A stretch of 64,000 nucleotides of DNA from Candidatus Phycosocius bacilliformis (lineage in GTDB: Bacteria; Pseudomonadota; Alphaproteobacteria; Caulobacterales; Aquidulcibacteraceae): NCBI RefSeq assembly GCF_003112735.1, contig NZ_BFBR01000001.1:620001-684000 (forward strand), written 5' to 3'. The notes under the pieces are model-generated. The model was not told where the DNA came from and did not search any database. It saw only the letters and a list, made by a program, of their open reading frames with translations. Below are positions 27,054 through 35,830 of the stretch, piece by piece. Position numbers and translations under genes: made by a program. The stretch's first letter is position 1; each line of letters opens with the position of its first letter.

Positions 27054-27773
27054 TTAGCCAATTGCCGGGAGCTTTTGGGCACGCTCTGCATCCAGATAGC
27101 GGGCAGACACGGGCCGCAATTGCGCATCCAATTCAATCAATAAGGGATTAGCAGTGGGCACTTCAACGTCCATGATGGCCCCCTCATCAAGATCAAACAA
27201 ATGCTTGATAATCGCCCGCAAAGAATTGCCATGGGCCGAGATCAACACATTCCCATCGTGAAGACGCGGGGCAATGGCATCGCCCCAATAGGGCAAAACC
27301 CGCGCCAAAGTCATGGCAAGACTTTCCCCATTGGGCAACAAGCCGGCCGGCACCTGACGGTAGCGGGGATCATGAATGGGGTGAAAAGGGTCATCCTGAC
27401 TTTGAGGCGGCGGCGGCACATCATAGGAGCGCCGCCAAATGCGAACCTGCTCCTCACCATGCTTGGCAACCGTTTCAGCCTTATCAAGGCCCGTTAATGC
27501 ACCATAATGGCGCTCATTCAGGTGCCAGCTCTTTTCTTCAGGCAACCAACAACAATCCATCTCCTGCAAGGCCAGCCACAATGTGCGAATTGCCCTTGTC
27601 TGCAATGAGGTGAAACTCTGAGAGAAGGTCACGCCCGACGCTTTCAGCAACTGACCGGCTTTGCGCGCTTGCGCCTCACCTTCAGCCGTCAAATTCACAT
27701 CCATCCACCCAGTGAACCGATTTTCCAAGTTCCATTGTGACTGTCCGTGCCGGACAAGTGCCAGAAATGCCAT
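27054..27773 (-). CDS. gpmA: 2,3-bisphosphoglycerate-dependent phosphoglycerate mutase
   Basis: 239 residues from ATG 27773; the frame is open further upstream, but the family start MAFLALVRHGQSQWNLENRFTG fits here. His9 is the phosphohistidine. The second catalytic region is VLISAHGNSLRAIIKHL. NERHYGALTGLDKAETVAKHG is diagnostic of the dPGM group. It interconverts 3- and 2-phosphoglycerate in glycolysis. It precedes the RibD-like gene in a two-gene operon, an unexpected pairing. Confidence 0.96.
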   Translation of the reverse strand: MAFLALVRHGQSQWNLENRFTGWMDVNLTAEGEAQARKAGQLLKASGVTFSQSFTSLQTRAIRTLWLALQEMDCCWLPEEKSWHLNERHYGALTGLDKAETVAKHGEEQVRIWRRSYDVPPPPQSQDDPFHPIHDPRYRQVPAGLLPNGESLAMTLARVLPYWGDAIAPRLHDGNVLISAHGNSLRAIIKHLFDLDEGAIMDVEVPTANPLLIELDAQLRPVSARYLDAERAQKLPAIG

Positions 27774-27993
27774 GACGCACCCTTGATACGGCTCAAAACA
27801 GAGCCAAAACCCGATAAAGCACGCCACATAAGGGAAGCTAACGCATTGAATCAAGGAGTGGTCGGGGTTATCGACAGACCCGCACTTTTGCAATGCTGCA
27901 GTGCAATATGTATAAAAAATCGGCAGATCAACCACTTAGCGAACAAAATCGCACTCTAAGCATCAAAACACGACGGCGTGAAGACAATCAACC

Positions 27994-28022
27994 TTGAAAT
28001 TTTTGCAAGTGCGAAATAAATA
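27994..28022 (+). promoter_or_regulatory. Putative sigma70-type promoter for the small RNA candidate
   Basis: TTGAAA (27994-27999) and TAAATA (28017-28022) with a 17-base spacer. Transcription would begin near 28029. Confidence 0.4.
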
Positions 28023-28028
28023 GGCTCA

Positions 28029-28111
28029 TGGATGCCGTGGCGTCCTTGCCCATTTTTGGGCGTTTCCTCCCAAACACCTATCAGGCCGGGCTTCGTGCCC
28101 GGCCCTTTTTT
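28029..28111 (+). ncRNA. Candidate small RNA with intrinsic terminator
   Basis: Plus-strand stretch of about 83 bases between a promoter-like sequence and a strong terminator, with no protein-coding gene to be terminated on that strand. It holds a small hairpin (gccca/tgggc, 28048-28061), then an unpaired-looking tttcctccc (28063-28071) with anti-Shine-Dalgarno character, then the terminator hairpin. That layout is common in alphaproteobacterial trans-acting RNAs. Ends are inferred. Confidence 0.4.
28084..28111 (+). terminator. Intrinsic terminator on the plus strand
   Basis: 8-bp GC stem ggccgggc/gcccggcc (28084-28091 with 28097-28104), loop ttcgt, followed by C and T6. On the minus strand no T-run follows, so it serves a plus-strand transcript. 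Confidence 0.85.
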
Positions 28112-28128
28112 GGCCACGATCCCGCCGA

Positions 28129-29058
28129 TCAGCTGGCATGCTTCAACGCAAGGCTTTCAGCAACATCGACAATATGGCCAACCAAACCAGCCATGGTTGC
28201 GGCAACCGATTCAAACGCGGGTCGCTTTGTCATGGCCCCCTCGACCATATAGAGCGAGCGATTAATCTCAATTTGCAAGCAGTGTTGGTTCTGACCGGGC
28301 TTGCCATAATGTTCAGTCGCATACCCCCCCGCATAGGGATTATTGCGCGCAACCCGCAATCCCGCCTCTTTCAGAAAACGTGTCGCTTCCGCCATCAGGA
28401 TCGGCGCACATGCACCGCCAAAGCGATCACCCAAGACGATATCACTTTCATGCAAACCTGACGCGGCCGCAGGCATGGAATGACAATCAAGCATAACGGC
28501 CTGCCCAAACGCAGCCAAAGCCTGATGAATAAGTGCATGAATCTGGGCGTGCCAGGGGAAATACACCTCAGACAAACGTGCTTCAGCAACATCATAAGAC
28601 AATCGTCCGCGGTAAATCTCCACGCCTTCCCCCACAGTGCGCGGGATCACACCAAGACCTGCGAGTACACGCGCAGTTGGCACCCGCTTGAGAGCCGCCG
28701 GAATTGCGCCAATAAGTTCAGGATCAAGCTCGTCAGGTGCGCGATTGAGGTCAACATAGGAACGACCGTAAACGGCCGCCAATAAGTGGCCGCCCAGTTC
28801 AGCCGTAGCTGCCATCAACTCATCCACAAAGGCATCTTCTGAGCGCCTTAACGCCATCTCGCTCAGCTTGCTGACTTGCAACAAATCATGGGGATAAAAC
28901 CGACCCGAATGCGGGCAGCACACAATCAATCCCGCGCGCGCCACGGTTGGAACATCCAGACGAAACGGTCCAGGTCTAAGCGCGGCCCCCTGCTGTAAGT
29001 CAAAACCTGCCCCAGCGCCCGACCCGTTTAAGCCTTCTGGCGCCGCTTCCTCGTCCAT
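28129..29058 (-). CDS. N-formylglutamate amidohydrolase family protein
   Basis: 309 residues from ATG 29058, chosen for GGGGGAGG four bases upstream; the open frame begins at 29085. The family features are CPHSGRFYPHDLL, the NRAPDELDP segment, MLDCHSMPA and the IEINRSLYM region. Family enzymes cleave N-formylglutamate to formate and glutamate (HutG-type). The gene lies next to cpdR and is divergent from it, an arrangement I recall from other alphaproteobacteria. There are no hut genes here, so the physiological substrate is uncertain. Confidence 0.88.
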   Translation of the reverse strand: MDEEAAPEGLNGSGAGAGFDLQQGAALRPGPFRLDVPTVARAGLIVCCPHSGRFYPHDLLQVSKLSEMALRRSEDAFVDELMAATAELGGHLLAAVYGRSYVDLNRAPDELDPELIGAIPAALKRVPTARVLAGLGVIPRTVGEGVEIYRGRLSYDVAEARLSEVYFPWHAQIHALIHQALAAFGQAVMLDCHSMPAAASGLHESDIVLGDRFGGACAPILMAEATRFLKEAGLRVARNNPYAGGYATEHYGKPGQNQHCLQIEINRSLYMVEGAMTKRPAFESVAATMAGLVGHIVDVAESLALKHAS

Positions 29059-29245
29059 ATTGCCTCCCCCAAGCCCAACTGGCATGCCGGCGCACGCTTA
29101 TCACTGTCTATTGACTGCCATGACTCGCGCCCGTGTTCGTCCTGCGCTAGCATGTGGAAAAATTGCGACCTGTGCGGACTTGTCAACCTCGCCTTCACCA
29201 TATTGCGCGAAGGAAGGGTCAAATCACAACTGGAGTGGGGCCGTT

Positions 29246-29605
29246 ATGGCAAGAATACTCTTAGCAGAAGACGACGATTCCCTGCGAACGTTCCTCGCTG
29301 CTGCGCTTAATAAAGCAGGCCATGTGGTCGTGGACTTCCCAGATGGCGACCAAGCGCTGGAAGCACTCAACGCCATGGGCTTCGATCTATTGCTCACCGA
29401 CATTGTCATGCCAGGCGTTGATGGTGTGGAACTGGCGCGCCGGGCCGCAGAAGTCGATCCAGCTATGAAGATCGTTTTCATCACCGGCTTTGCCGCTGTC
29501 GCGCTCAACCCCGCCAACCAAGCCCCATCCAAGGCGAAAGTTTTGTCCAAGCCATTCCATCTGCGCGAACTTGTCGCCGAAGTGGAAAAGGTGATGGCTG
29601 CCTGA
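29246..29605 (+). CDS. cpdR: Response regulator CpdR
   Basis: 119-residue single-domain receiver from ATG 29246. Phosphorylation site Asp52 in LLTDIVMPGVDG. The ITGFAAVALNPANQAPSKAKVLSKPFHLRELV stretch is characteristic of CpdR. In Caulobacter, unphosphorylated CpdR acts as an adaptor that primes ClpXP to degrade PopA/RcdA-linked substrates including CtrA, and the CckA-ChpT relay phosphorylates it. The protein ends in Ala-Ala, fitting its own ClpXP turnover. Downstream it meets the Ada-AlkA gene tail to tail. Confidence 0.94.
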   Translation: MARILLAEDDDSLRTFLAAALNKAGHVVVDFPDGDQALEALNAMGFDLLLTDIVMPGVDGVELARRAAEVDPAMKIVFITGFAAVALNPANQAPSKAKVLSKPFHLRELVAEVEKVMAA

Positions 29606-29618
29606 CCAATCAGGCAGC
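29597..29618. terminator. Hairpin spanning both stop codons of cpdR and the Ada-AlkA gene
   Basis: Perfect 9-bp inverted repeat gctgcctga/tcaggcagc with a CCAA loop. It covers the TGA of both convergent genes. It lacks a T-run, so it is a weak or structural end signal. Confidence 0.45.
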
Positions 29619-31076
29619 AGCCAGCTCTGTCCAGATATGCTGGGCCGCATAAGCCCGCCACGGCCGCCAACTTTGCGCGCGAGCCTCAACCACCTCTTTG
29701 CTCGGTCTGATCCCATCAGGCCCTGTCAAGCCGCGCGCCAAGGCAACATCCTCAGCGGGAAACGCATCTGGGTTCCGTAACGCGCGCAAGGCAATGTAAC
29801 TGGCTGTCCACGACCCAATGCCCGGAATTGCCCGCAAGCGTTCCAGAACCACCTCACCATCGTCGCCAAAGAAATCCGGTGCAGATAAATAGGCTGCACA
29901 AAATGCCTTAAGACATGCAACTCGCGCCCGCGGCATCCCCAAGAATCCCAAATCTGATCCCGCTATCGCCGATGCCGTCGGGAACAGCCGTGTCACACCA
30001 AACGCCTCCCCCCAGCCTGGCGGCAAAGGGTCTCCAAGATGGGCAACCAACTGGCACCCCAATTTGATGGCCGCCCCTACGGTGACCTGCTGGCCCAAAA
30101 TGGCCCGAACAGCGACTTCGAAAGGCTCAAAGGCACCCGGCACGCGCAAGCCTGGTCGGCGCATAATCACCGCTTGCAAATCTCGATCCGAGCCAAGGTG
30201 CGCCGCGATCACATCGGGGTCAGCCGCCAGATCAAAACTCTCCCGCACACGGGCGATGATGCGCGGCAGAATGGAGACATCCTCTACCTTCACATCCACA
30301 TCCAGCCAGTTCCCCGAACCCGGCGAAATGCCCAAAAGTCCAATCCGTCCATCAACACAGAAACTGCGTCGATAGGTGCCATCATTGACCACTTCAACAC
30401 CATGATAGGCCCGCGCCGCCAAGAAGCTTGACATCGCATGCCAATCATATGGCGGCCGATACCGCAGCCGCAGCCGTAACTCAGCCCCCGCCTGCCCGCC
30501 TGTGACCGCTCCAATTTCGCGCCGCAACAATGATGGCGGCTGCTTGAACACATCCAAAAAAGCCTCATTGAAGCGGCGGATCGATGAAAAGCCCGACGCC
30601 AAAGCCACTTGGGTAATCGACAATTCCGTCTCATGCAGCAGATGCTTGGCAAGCAAGACCCGACGCGTGACAGCCACACTCACAGGGCTTGCACCGACAT
30701 GCTTCAGGAATAGACGACGCAAATGACGTCCACCAACGCCTAGGCGGCTTGCCAAAGCTTCCACACTGCCGGTGTCCAAAGCCCCCTCTTCAATCAGGCG
30801 CAATGCGCGACCGATCGTGCTTGAGGTTCCCCTCCAAGCGGGGGTATCTGGCGCTGTCTCAGGCCGACAGCGCAAGCATGGCCGAAACCCAGCCTCTTGG
30901 GCCGCTGGAGCGGTCGCAAAAAACTGCACATTCTCACGCCGCGGCACCCGCGCCGGACACACGGGTCGGCAATAGATCCCTGTTGTCTTGACGGCGGTGA
31001 AGAACCGCCCGTCATACCGCGCATCGCGGGCGGAAATAATGCGAAAGCAGGTGTCATGATCGAGGTCCATAGCCAT
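29610..31076 (-). CDS. Ada-type regulator fused to AlkA 3-methyladenine DNA glycosylase
   Basis: About 488 residues from ATG 31076; ATG 31070 and an open frame to 31190 make the start uncertain. Domains in order: an Ada metal-binding domain with four cysteines (GIYCRPVC and RPCLRCRPE), an AraC helix-turn-helix (SITQVALASGFSSIRRFNEAF), an AlkA N-terminal domain (YRPPYDWHAMSSFLAARA), and a HhH-GPD glycosylase domain (AIPGIGSWTASYIALRAL, catalytic Asp in FPAEDVAL). It removes alkylated bases and probably senses methyl damage to activate its own locus. It is divergent from an alkyltransferase gene. Confidence 0.92.
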   Translation of the reverse strand: MAMDLDHDTCFRIISARDARYDGRFFTAVKTTGIYCRPVCPARVPRRENVQFFATAPAAQEAGFRPCLRCRPETAPDTPAWRGTSSTIGRALRLIEEGALDTGSVEALASRLGVGGRHLRRLFLKHVGASPVSVAVTRRVLLAKHLLHETELSITQVALASGFSSIRRFNEAFLDVFKQPPSLLRREIGAVTGGQAGAELRLRLRYRPPYDWHAMSSFLAARAYHGVEVVNDGTYRRSFCVDGRIGLLGISPGSGNWLDVDVKVEDVSILPRIIARVRESFDLAADPDVIAAHLGSDRDLQAVIMRRPGLRVPGAFEPFEVAVRAILGQQVTVGAAIKLGCQLVAHLGDPLPPGWGEAFGVTRLFPTASAIAGSDLGFLGMPRARVACLKAFCAAYLSAPDFFGDDGEVVLERLRAIPGIGSWTASYIALRALRNPDAFPAEDVALARGLTGPDGIRPSKEVVEARAQSWRPWRAYAAQHIWTELAAA

Positions 31077-31210
31077 CCATGGCACCCACATCGCTTGCAG
31101 TCTAGCGGTTTTCGGACATGGATGCCGGGGCTGCAACGTGATGAACCGCCACGTCCGATTTCCGCTAGCCAAACACAGGGTTTCAGGCACACATCATTTA
31201 GAATAGATCC
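31077..31210. promoter_or_regulatory. Shared divergent promoter region of the alkylation-repair pair
   Basis: 134 bases between the Ada-AlkA and alkyltransferase start codons. I see no strong palindrome. An Ada-box-like A/T-rich element is not evident by eye. Confidence 0.35.
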
Positions 31211-31750
31211 ATGCAAACGGAACTGCCCATGAAGTTGACGCAAAGCTATCTCGACACACCGACCGGCACCATGATGCTGATGACGGATGATCATGATCAC
31301 ATTCGGCTGTTGGAATGGACCGATCATCGCGCCCGCATGAACACATTATTGGCGCGTCTCTATCCCGGCGTTGCTATAACGATCCACGAAGTCGATTCCC
31401 ATCCTGTCTATACCGACGCCCTGCTGCGTTACTTTGACGGTGACATTAGCGCTTTGAACAAACTGCCTGTGGCGTTTGGCGGCACCGATTTTCAAAGGAG
31501 CGTTTGGCAGGCTTTGCGGGCAATTCCGGCAGGTCAAACCTGGTCATACGGTCAGCTGGCGGCCTATATCGGAAATCCCAACGCCATGCGGGCGGTCGGC
31601 CTCGCCAACGGGGCTAACCCAATCGCCATCATTATACCCTGCCATCGCGTCATCGGAGCCAATGGCGCATTAACTGGCTATGGCGGCGGTATGGCGCGCA
31701 AGCAATTCCTGCTGGCCCATGAAGGTGCTTGGCCACACCAATTGGTCTGA
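31211..31750 (+). CDS. ogt: Methylated-DNA--protein-cysteine methyltransferase
   Basis: 179 residues. The active-site motif IIIPCHRVIG places the methyl-accepting Cys144. It is preceded by VWQALRAIPAGQTWSYGQLAAYIGNPNAMRAVG, the DNA-binding helix-turn-helix with the arginine finger. It reverses O6-methylguanine in one suicidal transfer. An in-frame ATG at 31229 could also be the start. Paired back to back with the Ada-AlkA gene, so direct reversal and base excision of alkylation damage are encoded together. Confidence 0.94.
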   Translation: MQTELPMKLTQSYLDTPTGTMMLMTDDHDHIRLLEWTDHRARMNTLLARLYPGVAITIHEVDSHPVYTDALLRYFDGDISALNKLPVAFGGTDFQRSVWQALRAIPAGQTWSYGQLAAYIGNPNAMRAVGLANGANPIAIIIPCHRVIGANGALTGYGGGMARKQFLLAHEGAWPHQLV

Positions 31751-31817
31751 ACCGAACGCAGCCATGTCAATCCGAGATTGCCGTTTTGGCATCTGGGCAA
31801 AATCGGGAAGATCGCCT

Positions 31818-32732
31818 ATGGATCACGCCATGACCCATTTTGGCGACCGCCTGACCGACCGCACCCGCGCCCTCGCGACACCTTTGTGCGTTGGTTTTGA
31901 CCCCTTCATCGATATGATCCCCGCCCTTTTCGGCCCACGGGGAGAACTTGCCACGTTGGAGCGCTTCTTTTCGGCGGTGATAGATCAGGTCGCCGGCAAA
32001 GTTCCGGTCGTCAAGCCGCAAATCGGTTTGTTTGAGCCCTGGGGTGCTGAGGGTGTGGCATTGACGGCGCGGCTCGCTCAACAGGCGCAAGATCGAGGTC
32101 TGTTGGTCATTCTGGATGCCAAGCGGGGGGATATCGGCTCCACGGCCGATGGCTATGCCCGCGCCTTCCTCGGTGACAAAGCGCCAACGCCGTGTGACTG
32201 CCTCACCGTAAACCCCTATCTCGGCCTGGACTCCCTGCAACCATTTGCCGATACCGCCCGTCAAAACGGAAAAGGCATTGCCGTTCTGGTGCGCACATCC
32301 AATCCCGGCGCACAGGATTTCCAAGACTTGGATTGCCAAGGAGCCCCGCTTTGGGTTCGAGTGGGCGAGCGTTTGGCACACTTGGAAACGGCCCTTATGG
32401 GAACAGGCCGTTTTTCCGCGCTGATGGTGGTTTGTGGCGCAACCTGGCCCGATGAAGCCCGCCGCCTGCGCACCTTATTGCCGAAAAGCCTGTTTCTCGT
32501 CCCCGGTTATGGCGCACAGGGCGGAGCCGCGCGCGATGCACTCGCTGGCTTGGTTCCGGGTCCCGCAGGTCCAGAAGGTGGGGTGGTCTCATCCTCGCGT
32601 GCCATCCTCTATAGCCAGGCTGCGGCCAATGCCACGTCGCTGGCCGACTGGAACACCGCCTTTGCCGACAATCTGACCCAAGCCATCGAGGAGTTGCGGT
32701 CTGCGTCCATTTCTGTCGCAGGGGGCCGCTAG
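31818..32732 (+). CDS. pyrF: Orotidine 5'-phosphate decarboxylase (type 2)
   Basis: 304 residues from ATG 31818, with GGGAAG upstream; ATG 31830 is possible and the open frame to 31680 overlaps the ogt gene. It is the longer PyrF type seen in actinobacteria and some proteobacteria: CVGFDPF, VVKPQIGLFEPWG, the catalytic ILDAKRGDIGSTADGYA, LTVNPYLGLDSLQPF and VPGYGAQGG. It makes UMP in the final step of pyrimidine synthesis. It follows ogt at 68 bases. Confidence 0.93.
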   Translation: MDHAMTHFGDRLTDRTRALATPLCVGFDPFIDMIPALFGPRGELATLERFFSAVIDQVAGKVPVVKPQIGLFEPWGAEGVALTARLAQQAQDRGLLVILDAKRGDIGSTADGYARAFLGDKAPTPCDCLTVNPYLGLDSLQPFADTARQNGKGIAVLVRTSNPGAQDFQDLDCQGAPLWVRVGERLAHLETALMGTGRFSALMVVCGATWPDEARRLRTLLPKSLFLVPGYGAQGGAARDALAGLVPGPAGPEGGVVSSSRAILYSQAAANATSLADWNTAFADNLTQAIEELRSASISVAGGR

Positions 32733-32776
32733 GCCGAAACTCGGAGCGCACCTCAATCGCCAGGAACCGGCACTTA

Positions 32777-35700
32777 ATGACCCCCTTTTTCGACACGCCA
32801 ACTCCACGGGTCTTCACCATTCCCCCGGCCATTTCGTTTCTCGACGCATTGGCCAAAGCCTTGCTGCAAGATCTTCATCGCGAGGAGGCACCTTTTGGCC
32901 TTTCAGACGCCATCATTCTGTTGCCAACCCGCCGTGCAGCGCGGGGCCTGTCGCAAGCCTTTCTGACTGCCAGTCCGCATTCGGCCACCTTGCTGCCGCG
33001 CATCCGCACCTTAGGCGACTTGGACCCTGAAGACGCAGGTCTGGGCGACTTGGGGGCTGATCTGGATGCGCCACCCGCCATCGATCCGTTGGCAAGGCGA
33101 CTGATCCTCGCCCGCCTGATCCAGGCCCGTGACAGCCATGCCGATTGGTCCAGCGATCCAGCCTCGGCTCTGATGGCGGCTGATGCGCTCGCCGATCTGC
33201 TCGACTCAGCTGCCATGATGGCACCAGAGGGTGGCGACTTTGACTGGTCGGGATTAAGCACACTCGTCACCCGCCATGAACTGGCCCGACACTGGGAGCA
33301 TTCCACAACATTTTTGTCGATCGTCACCGAAGCTTGGCCGGCTTATCTGGCCAGCACCGGCCAAATTGACCCCGGCGTTCAACAACGCCGCAATGTCGAA
33401 GCACTGATTGAGCGTTGGCAAACCTCCCCACCACAGGACAGCGTGGTGTTGGCGGGCTCAACCGGGTCGATGCCTGTCACGCGAAAGCTGATGCATCTGG
33501 TATCGCGTTTGCCACGTGGCATGGTGATCCTGCCGGGCTTGGATACACTCATGCCCGAGGCAGCATGGGCTGCAGCCCGCCATGACGACCAACACCCCCA
33601 GCGGGCCATGGCGGAGGCCATCGAATCTGTTGGTGTAGCACGCGACACTGTTGCAGTCCTGCCAGGCGCAATCGAAAGCGAGGCTCTTGCCCATCGCCGC
33701 AGCGTGATCCGCGAAGCGCTGACCCCACAAGCAAATACTGCCGACTGGCCCTCGCGCATCCACGATCTGGGAAGCGCAACGATCCGCCAAGGACTGGAGG
33801 GCCTCACATTAATCGAAGCCGATAGCGAGGATGAAGAGGCCAATCTGATCGCCCATGAAATGCGCGAGACTTTGGAAAGTCCTGATAAGACCGCTGCTCT
33901 GGTAACCCCCAGCGCCGAAATCGCCCGGCGCGTCGCCGCAAAGCTCCAGCGCTGGGACATCAAGGTCGATATTTCATCGGGTCGACCCCTGCGTGATACT
34001 GCTGTGGGAAGTTTCCTCCAACAAGTGTTGCATTGGGCGGCAGATCCATCCGATCCGGTGCAGCTTTGTGCTCTACTGGGCCACCCACTGACAAGTCTCG
34101 GGCGGTCGCGCGACCGTGTCCGGGCCCTGGCGGGCGCGATTGAGGTCGCCGCGTTAAGGGGCCCGCGCCGGGATCGCACACTGGCCGCCATGATCACGCG
34201 ACTGGGCAAGCTGAAGCCGGACTACTGGCCCAAAATTGAGCTGCGTGGAGAGCCAGTGACCCTTGATGATGGGTTGGCGCTGTTGCGCGATCTGGCCACA
34301 TGTCATCAAGCAGCCGGACCATTGGCTGGCAGCTTGCAAGATGTCGCCCAAAGTCTGGCGCGGCTCGCCGAGGCGTTAGCGGCTACCGATACACAAACAG
34401 GTGCGGACAGTCTCTGGCGTGGGGAGGCCGGCGAATCCGTGGCGCGATTCTTGTCGAGGCTGATGGAACATGGCGGCCTTTTTCCAGCCGTCCCGCAACC
34501 CGCCATAACACGCACACTTTTGCACCTGATGGCGGATCTTGTGGTACGGCCACGCGGCACCCACCCGCGGCTGGCTATTCTGGGTCCGCTGGAAGCCCGG
34601 CTTCTCCAATTTGATAAAGTTATTCTGGGTGGGCTTGATGAAGGTGTCTGGCCGCAGCCCGCCGCACCAGACCCGTTTCTGTCCAGACCGATGCGCCAAC
34701 ATCTGGGCTTGCCATCCCCCGATAGCCGGATTGGCCTTTCGGCGCATGATTTCGCCCAGTTTTCAGCCGCACCCCGTGTCATCCTCACCCGATCCGCAAG
34801 GCGCAAGGACGCCCCGGCCGTTCCGTCACGCTGGCTTTGGCGCCTCAAGACTTTGGCAGGTGGTGCCCTCGGTGAGAAAGAAGCCGCAGATGCACTGGCT
34901 CAAGGGTCAGCCTTAAAACGTTTGTTGCGTGCACATGCGCCCAGCCGCACTTTTGATCCTCTCAAGGCCATCCCCGCCCCTCGGCCACCTGTCGAGGCCC
35001 GTCCCCGCCATTTCCACGCAACCCATATCGAGACTTGGATTCGCGACCCCTATCGCACCTATGTCGAGAAAATTCTCAGCCTTCGTGCGCTTGATCCACT
35101 TGGTGGGCCGATCAGCAGCAGTGTGCGCGGAAACGCCCTGCACAAAGGCTTCGAGATTGTGGCTGACTGGCATGAAAACCTGCCTGACGATCCGGCCAAC
35201 GCGTTGGGCGAGGCTTTGAGGCTGGCCCTTGTAAGCCATGGCTATGACGACATCAGTCTGCAAAAAGAATTGGCCAGGCTCGACCCCACAATTGCCTTTC
35301 TGGCCGACCAATTAGCCGCAAAAATCAAGGATGGCTGGCGGATTCTGGTTGAGGAAGGCGGCACGTACGCACTTCCAACACCTGAAGGACCTTTGACCTT
35401 GAAGGGGAGGGCTGATCGGATTGACGTGGGCCCCGGTGGCACTGAGATTTATGACTATAAGAGTGGCAAGCCGCCCTCGGCCAAAGAAGTCGGCGCGCTA
35501 ATGTCGCCCCAAATGCCTGTTCTGGCTTTAATCGCCGCCCGGGCTGGCTTTGACGAGCGCGCCATCCAACGACCAACCGGCTTGATGCATATCCATATCG
35601 GCATCAAGAATCCCACCAATGTCTCTGCGCTCGCAGCAGAACTCAGCATGGAGGATCTCATCCAACGTGCAGAGGCCACATTGCTCAAACTGTCGGCTCT

Positions 35701-35830
35701 TTATCATGATGCCGCGCGCCCCTATTTGCCCAAGCCGCGGGTCAGTTTCATCAAAAAGGCGACCTATGAAGATCCGGTAGATCGGCTGTCACGACGGGCC
35801 GAATGGGCCAATGCGGAGGATGGCGAATGA
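32777..35830 (+). CDS. addB: Double-strand break repair protein AddB
   Basis: 1017 residues. The N-terminal part has the inactivated helicase-like fold (DAIILLPTRRAARGLSQAFL), and central motifs include VILGGLDEGVWPQPAAPDPFLSRPMR. The C-terminal PD-(D/E)XK nuclease is visible at ALHKGFEIV, LKGRADRIDVGPGGTEIYDYKSGKPPS. It forms the alphaproteobacterial AddAB helicase-nuclease that processes broken ends for RecA. Its stop overlaps the addA start (ATGA). Confidence 0.94.
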   Translation: MTPFFDTPTPRVFTIPPAISFLDALAKALLQDLHREEAPFGLSDAIILLPTRRAARGLSQAFLTASPHSATLLPRIRTLGDLDPEDAGLGDLGADLDAPPAIDPLARRLILARLIQARDSHADWSSDPASALMAADALADLLDSAAMMAPEGGDFDWSGLSTLVTRHELARHWEHSTTFLSIVTEAWPAYLASTGQIDPGVQQRRNVEALIERWQTSPPQDSVVLAGSTGSMPVTRKLMHLVSRLPRGMVILPGLDTLMPEAAWAAARHDDQHPQRAMAEAIESVGVARDTVAVLPGAIESEALAHRRSVIREALTPQANTADWPSRIHDLGSATIRQGLEGLTLIEADSEDEEANLIAHEMRETLESPDKTAALVTPSAEIARRVAAKLQRWDIKVDISSGRPLRDTAVGSFLQQVLHWAADPSDPVQLCALLGHPLTSLGRSRDRVRALAGAIEVAALRGPRRDRTLAAMITRLGKLKPDYWPKIELRGEPVTLDDGLALLRDLATCHQAAGPLAGSLQDVAQSLARLAEALAATDTQTGADSLWRGEAGESVARFLSRLMEHGGLFPAVPQPAITRTLLHLMADLVVRPRGTHPRLAILGPLEARLLQFDKVILGGLDEGVWPQPAAPDPFLSRPMRQHLGLPSPDSRIGLSAHDFAQFSAAPRVILTRSARRKDAPAVPSRWLWRLKTLAGGALGEKEAADALAQGSALKRLLRAHAPSRTFDPLKAIPAPRPPVEARPRHFHATHIETWIRDPYRTYVEKILSLRALDPLGGPISSSVRGNALHKGFEIVADWHENLPDDPANALGEALRLALVSHGYDDISLQKELARLDPTIAFLADQLAAKIKDGWRILVEEGGTYALPTPEGPLTLKGRADRIDVGPGGTEIYDYKSGKPPSAKEVGALMSPQMPVLALIAARAGFDERAIQRPTGLMHIHIGIKNPTNVSALAAELSMEDLIQRAEATLLKLSALYHDAARPYLPKPRVSFIKKATYEDPVDRLSRRAEWANAEDGE

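Larger units (their letters stand above)
27774..28128. other. 355-bp intergenic region upstream of gpmA
   Basis: No protein gene is credible here. The left part (27774-27960) should carry the gpmA promoter. The right part has a sigma70-like promoter on the plus strand and a terminator-ended transcript candidate of about 80 bases. Confidence 0.6.

Noticed and set aside
28084-28111. Hairpin as terminator of the N-formylglutamate amidohydrolase gene
   Set aside because: The T-run is on the plus strand, while that gene is on the minus strand. It fits a plus-strand transcript instead.
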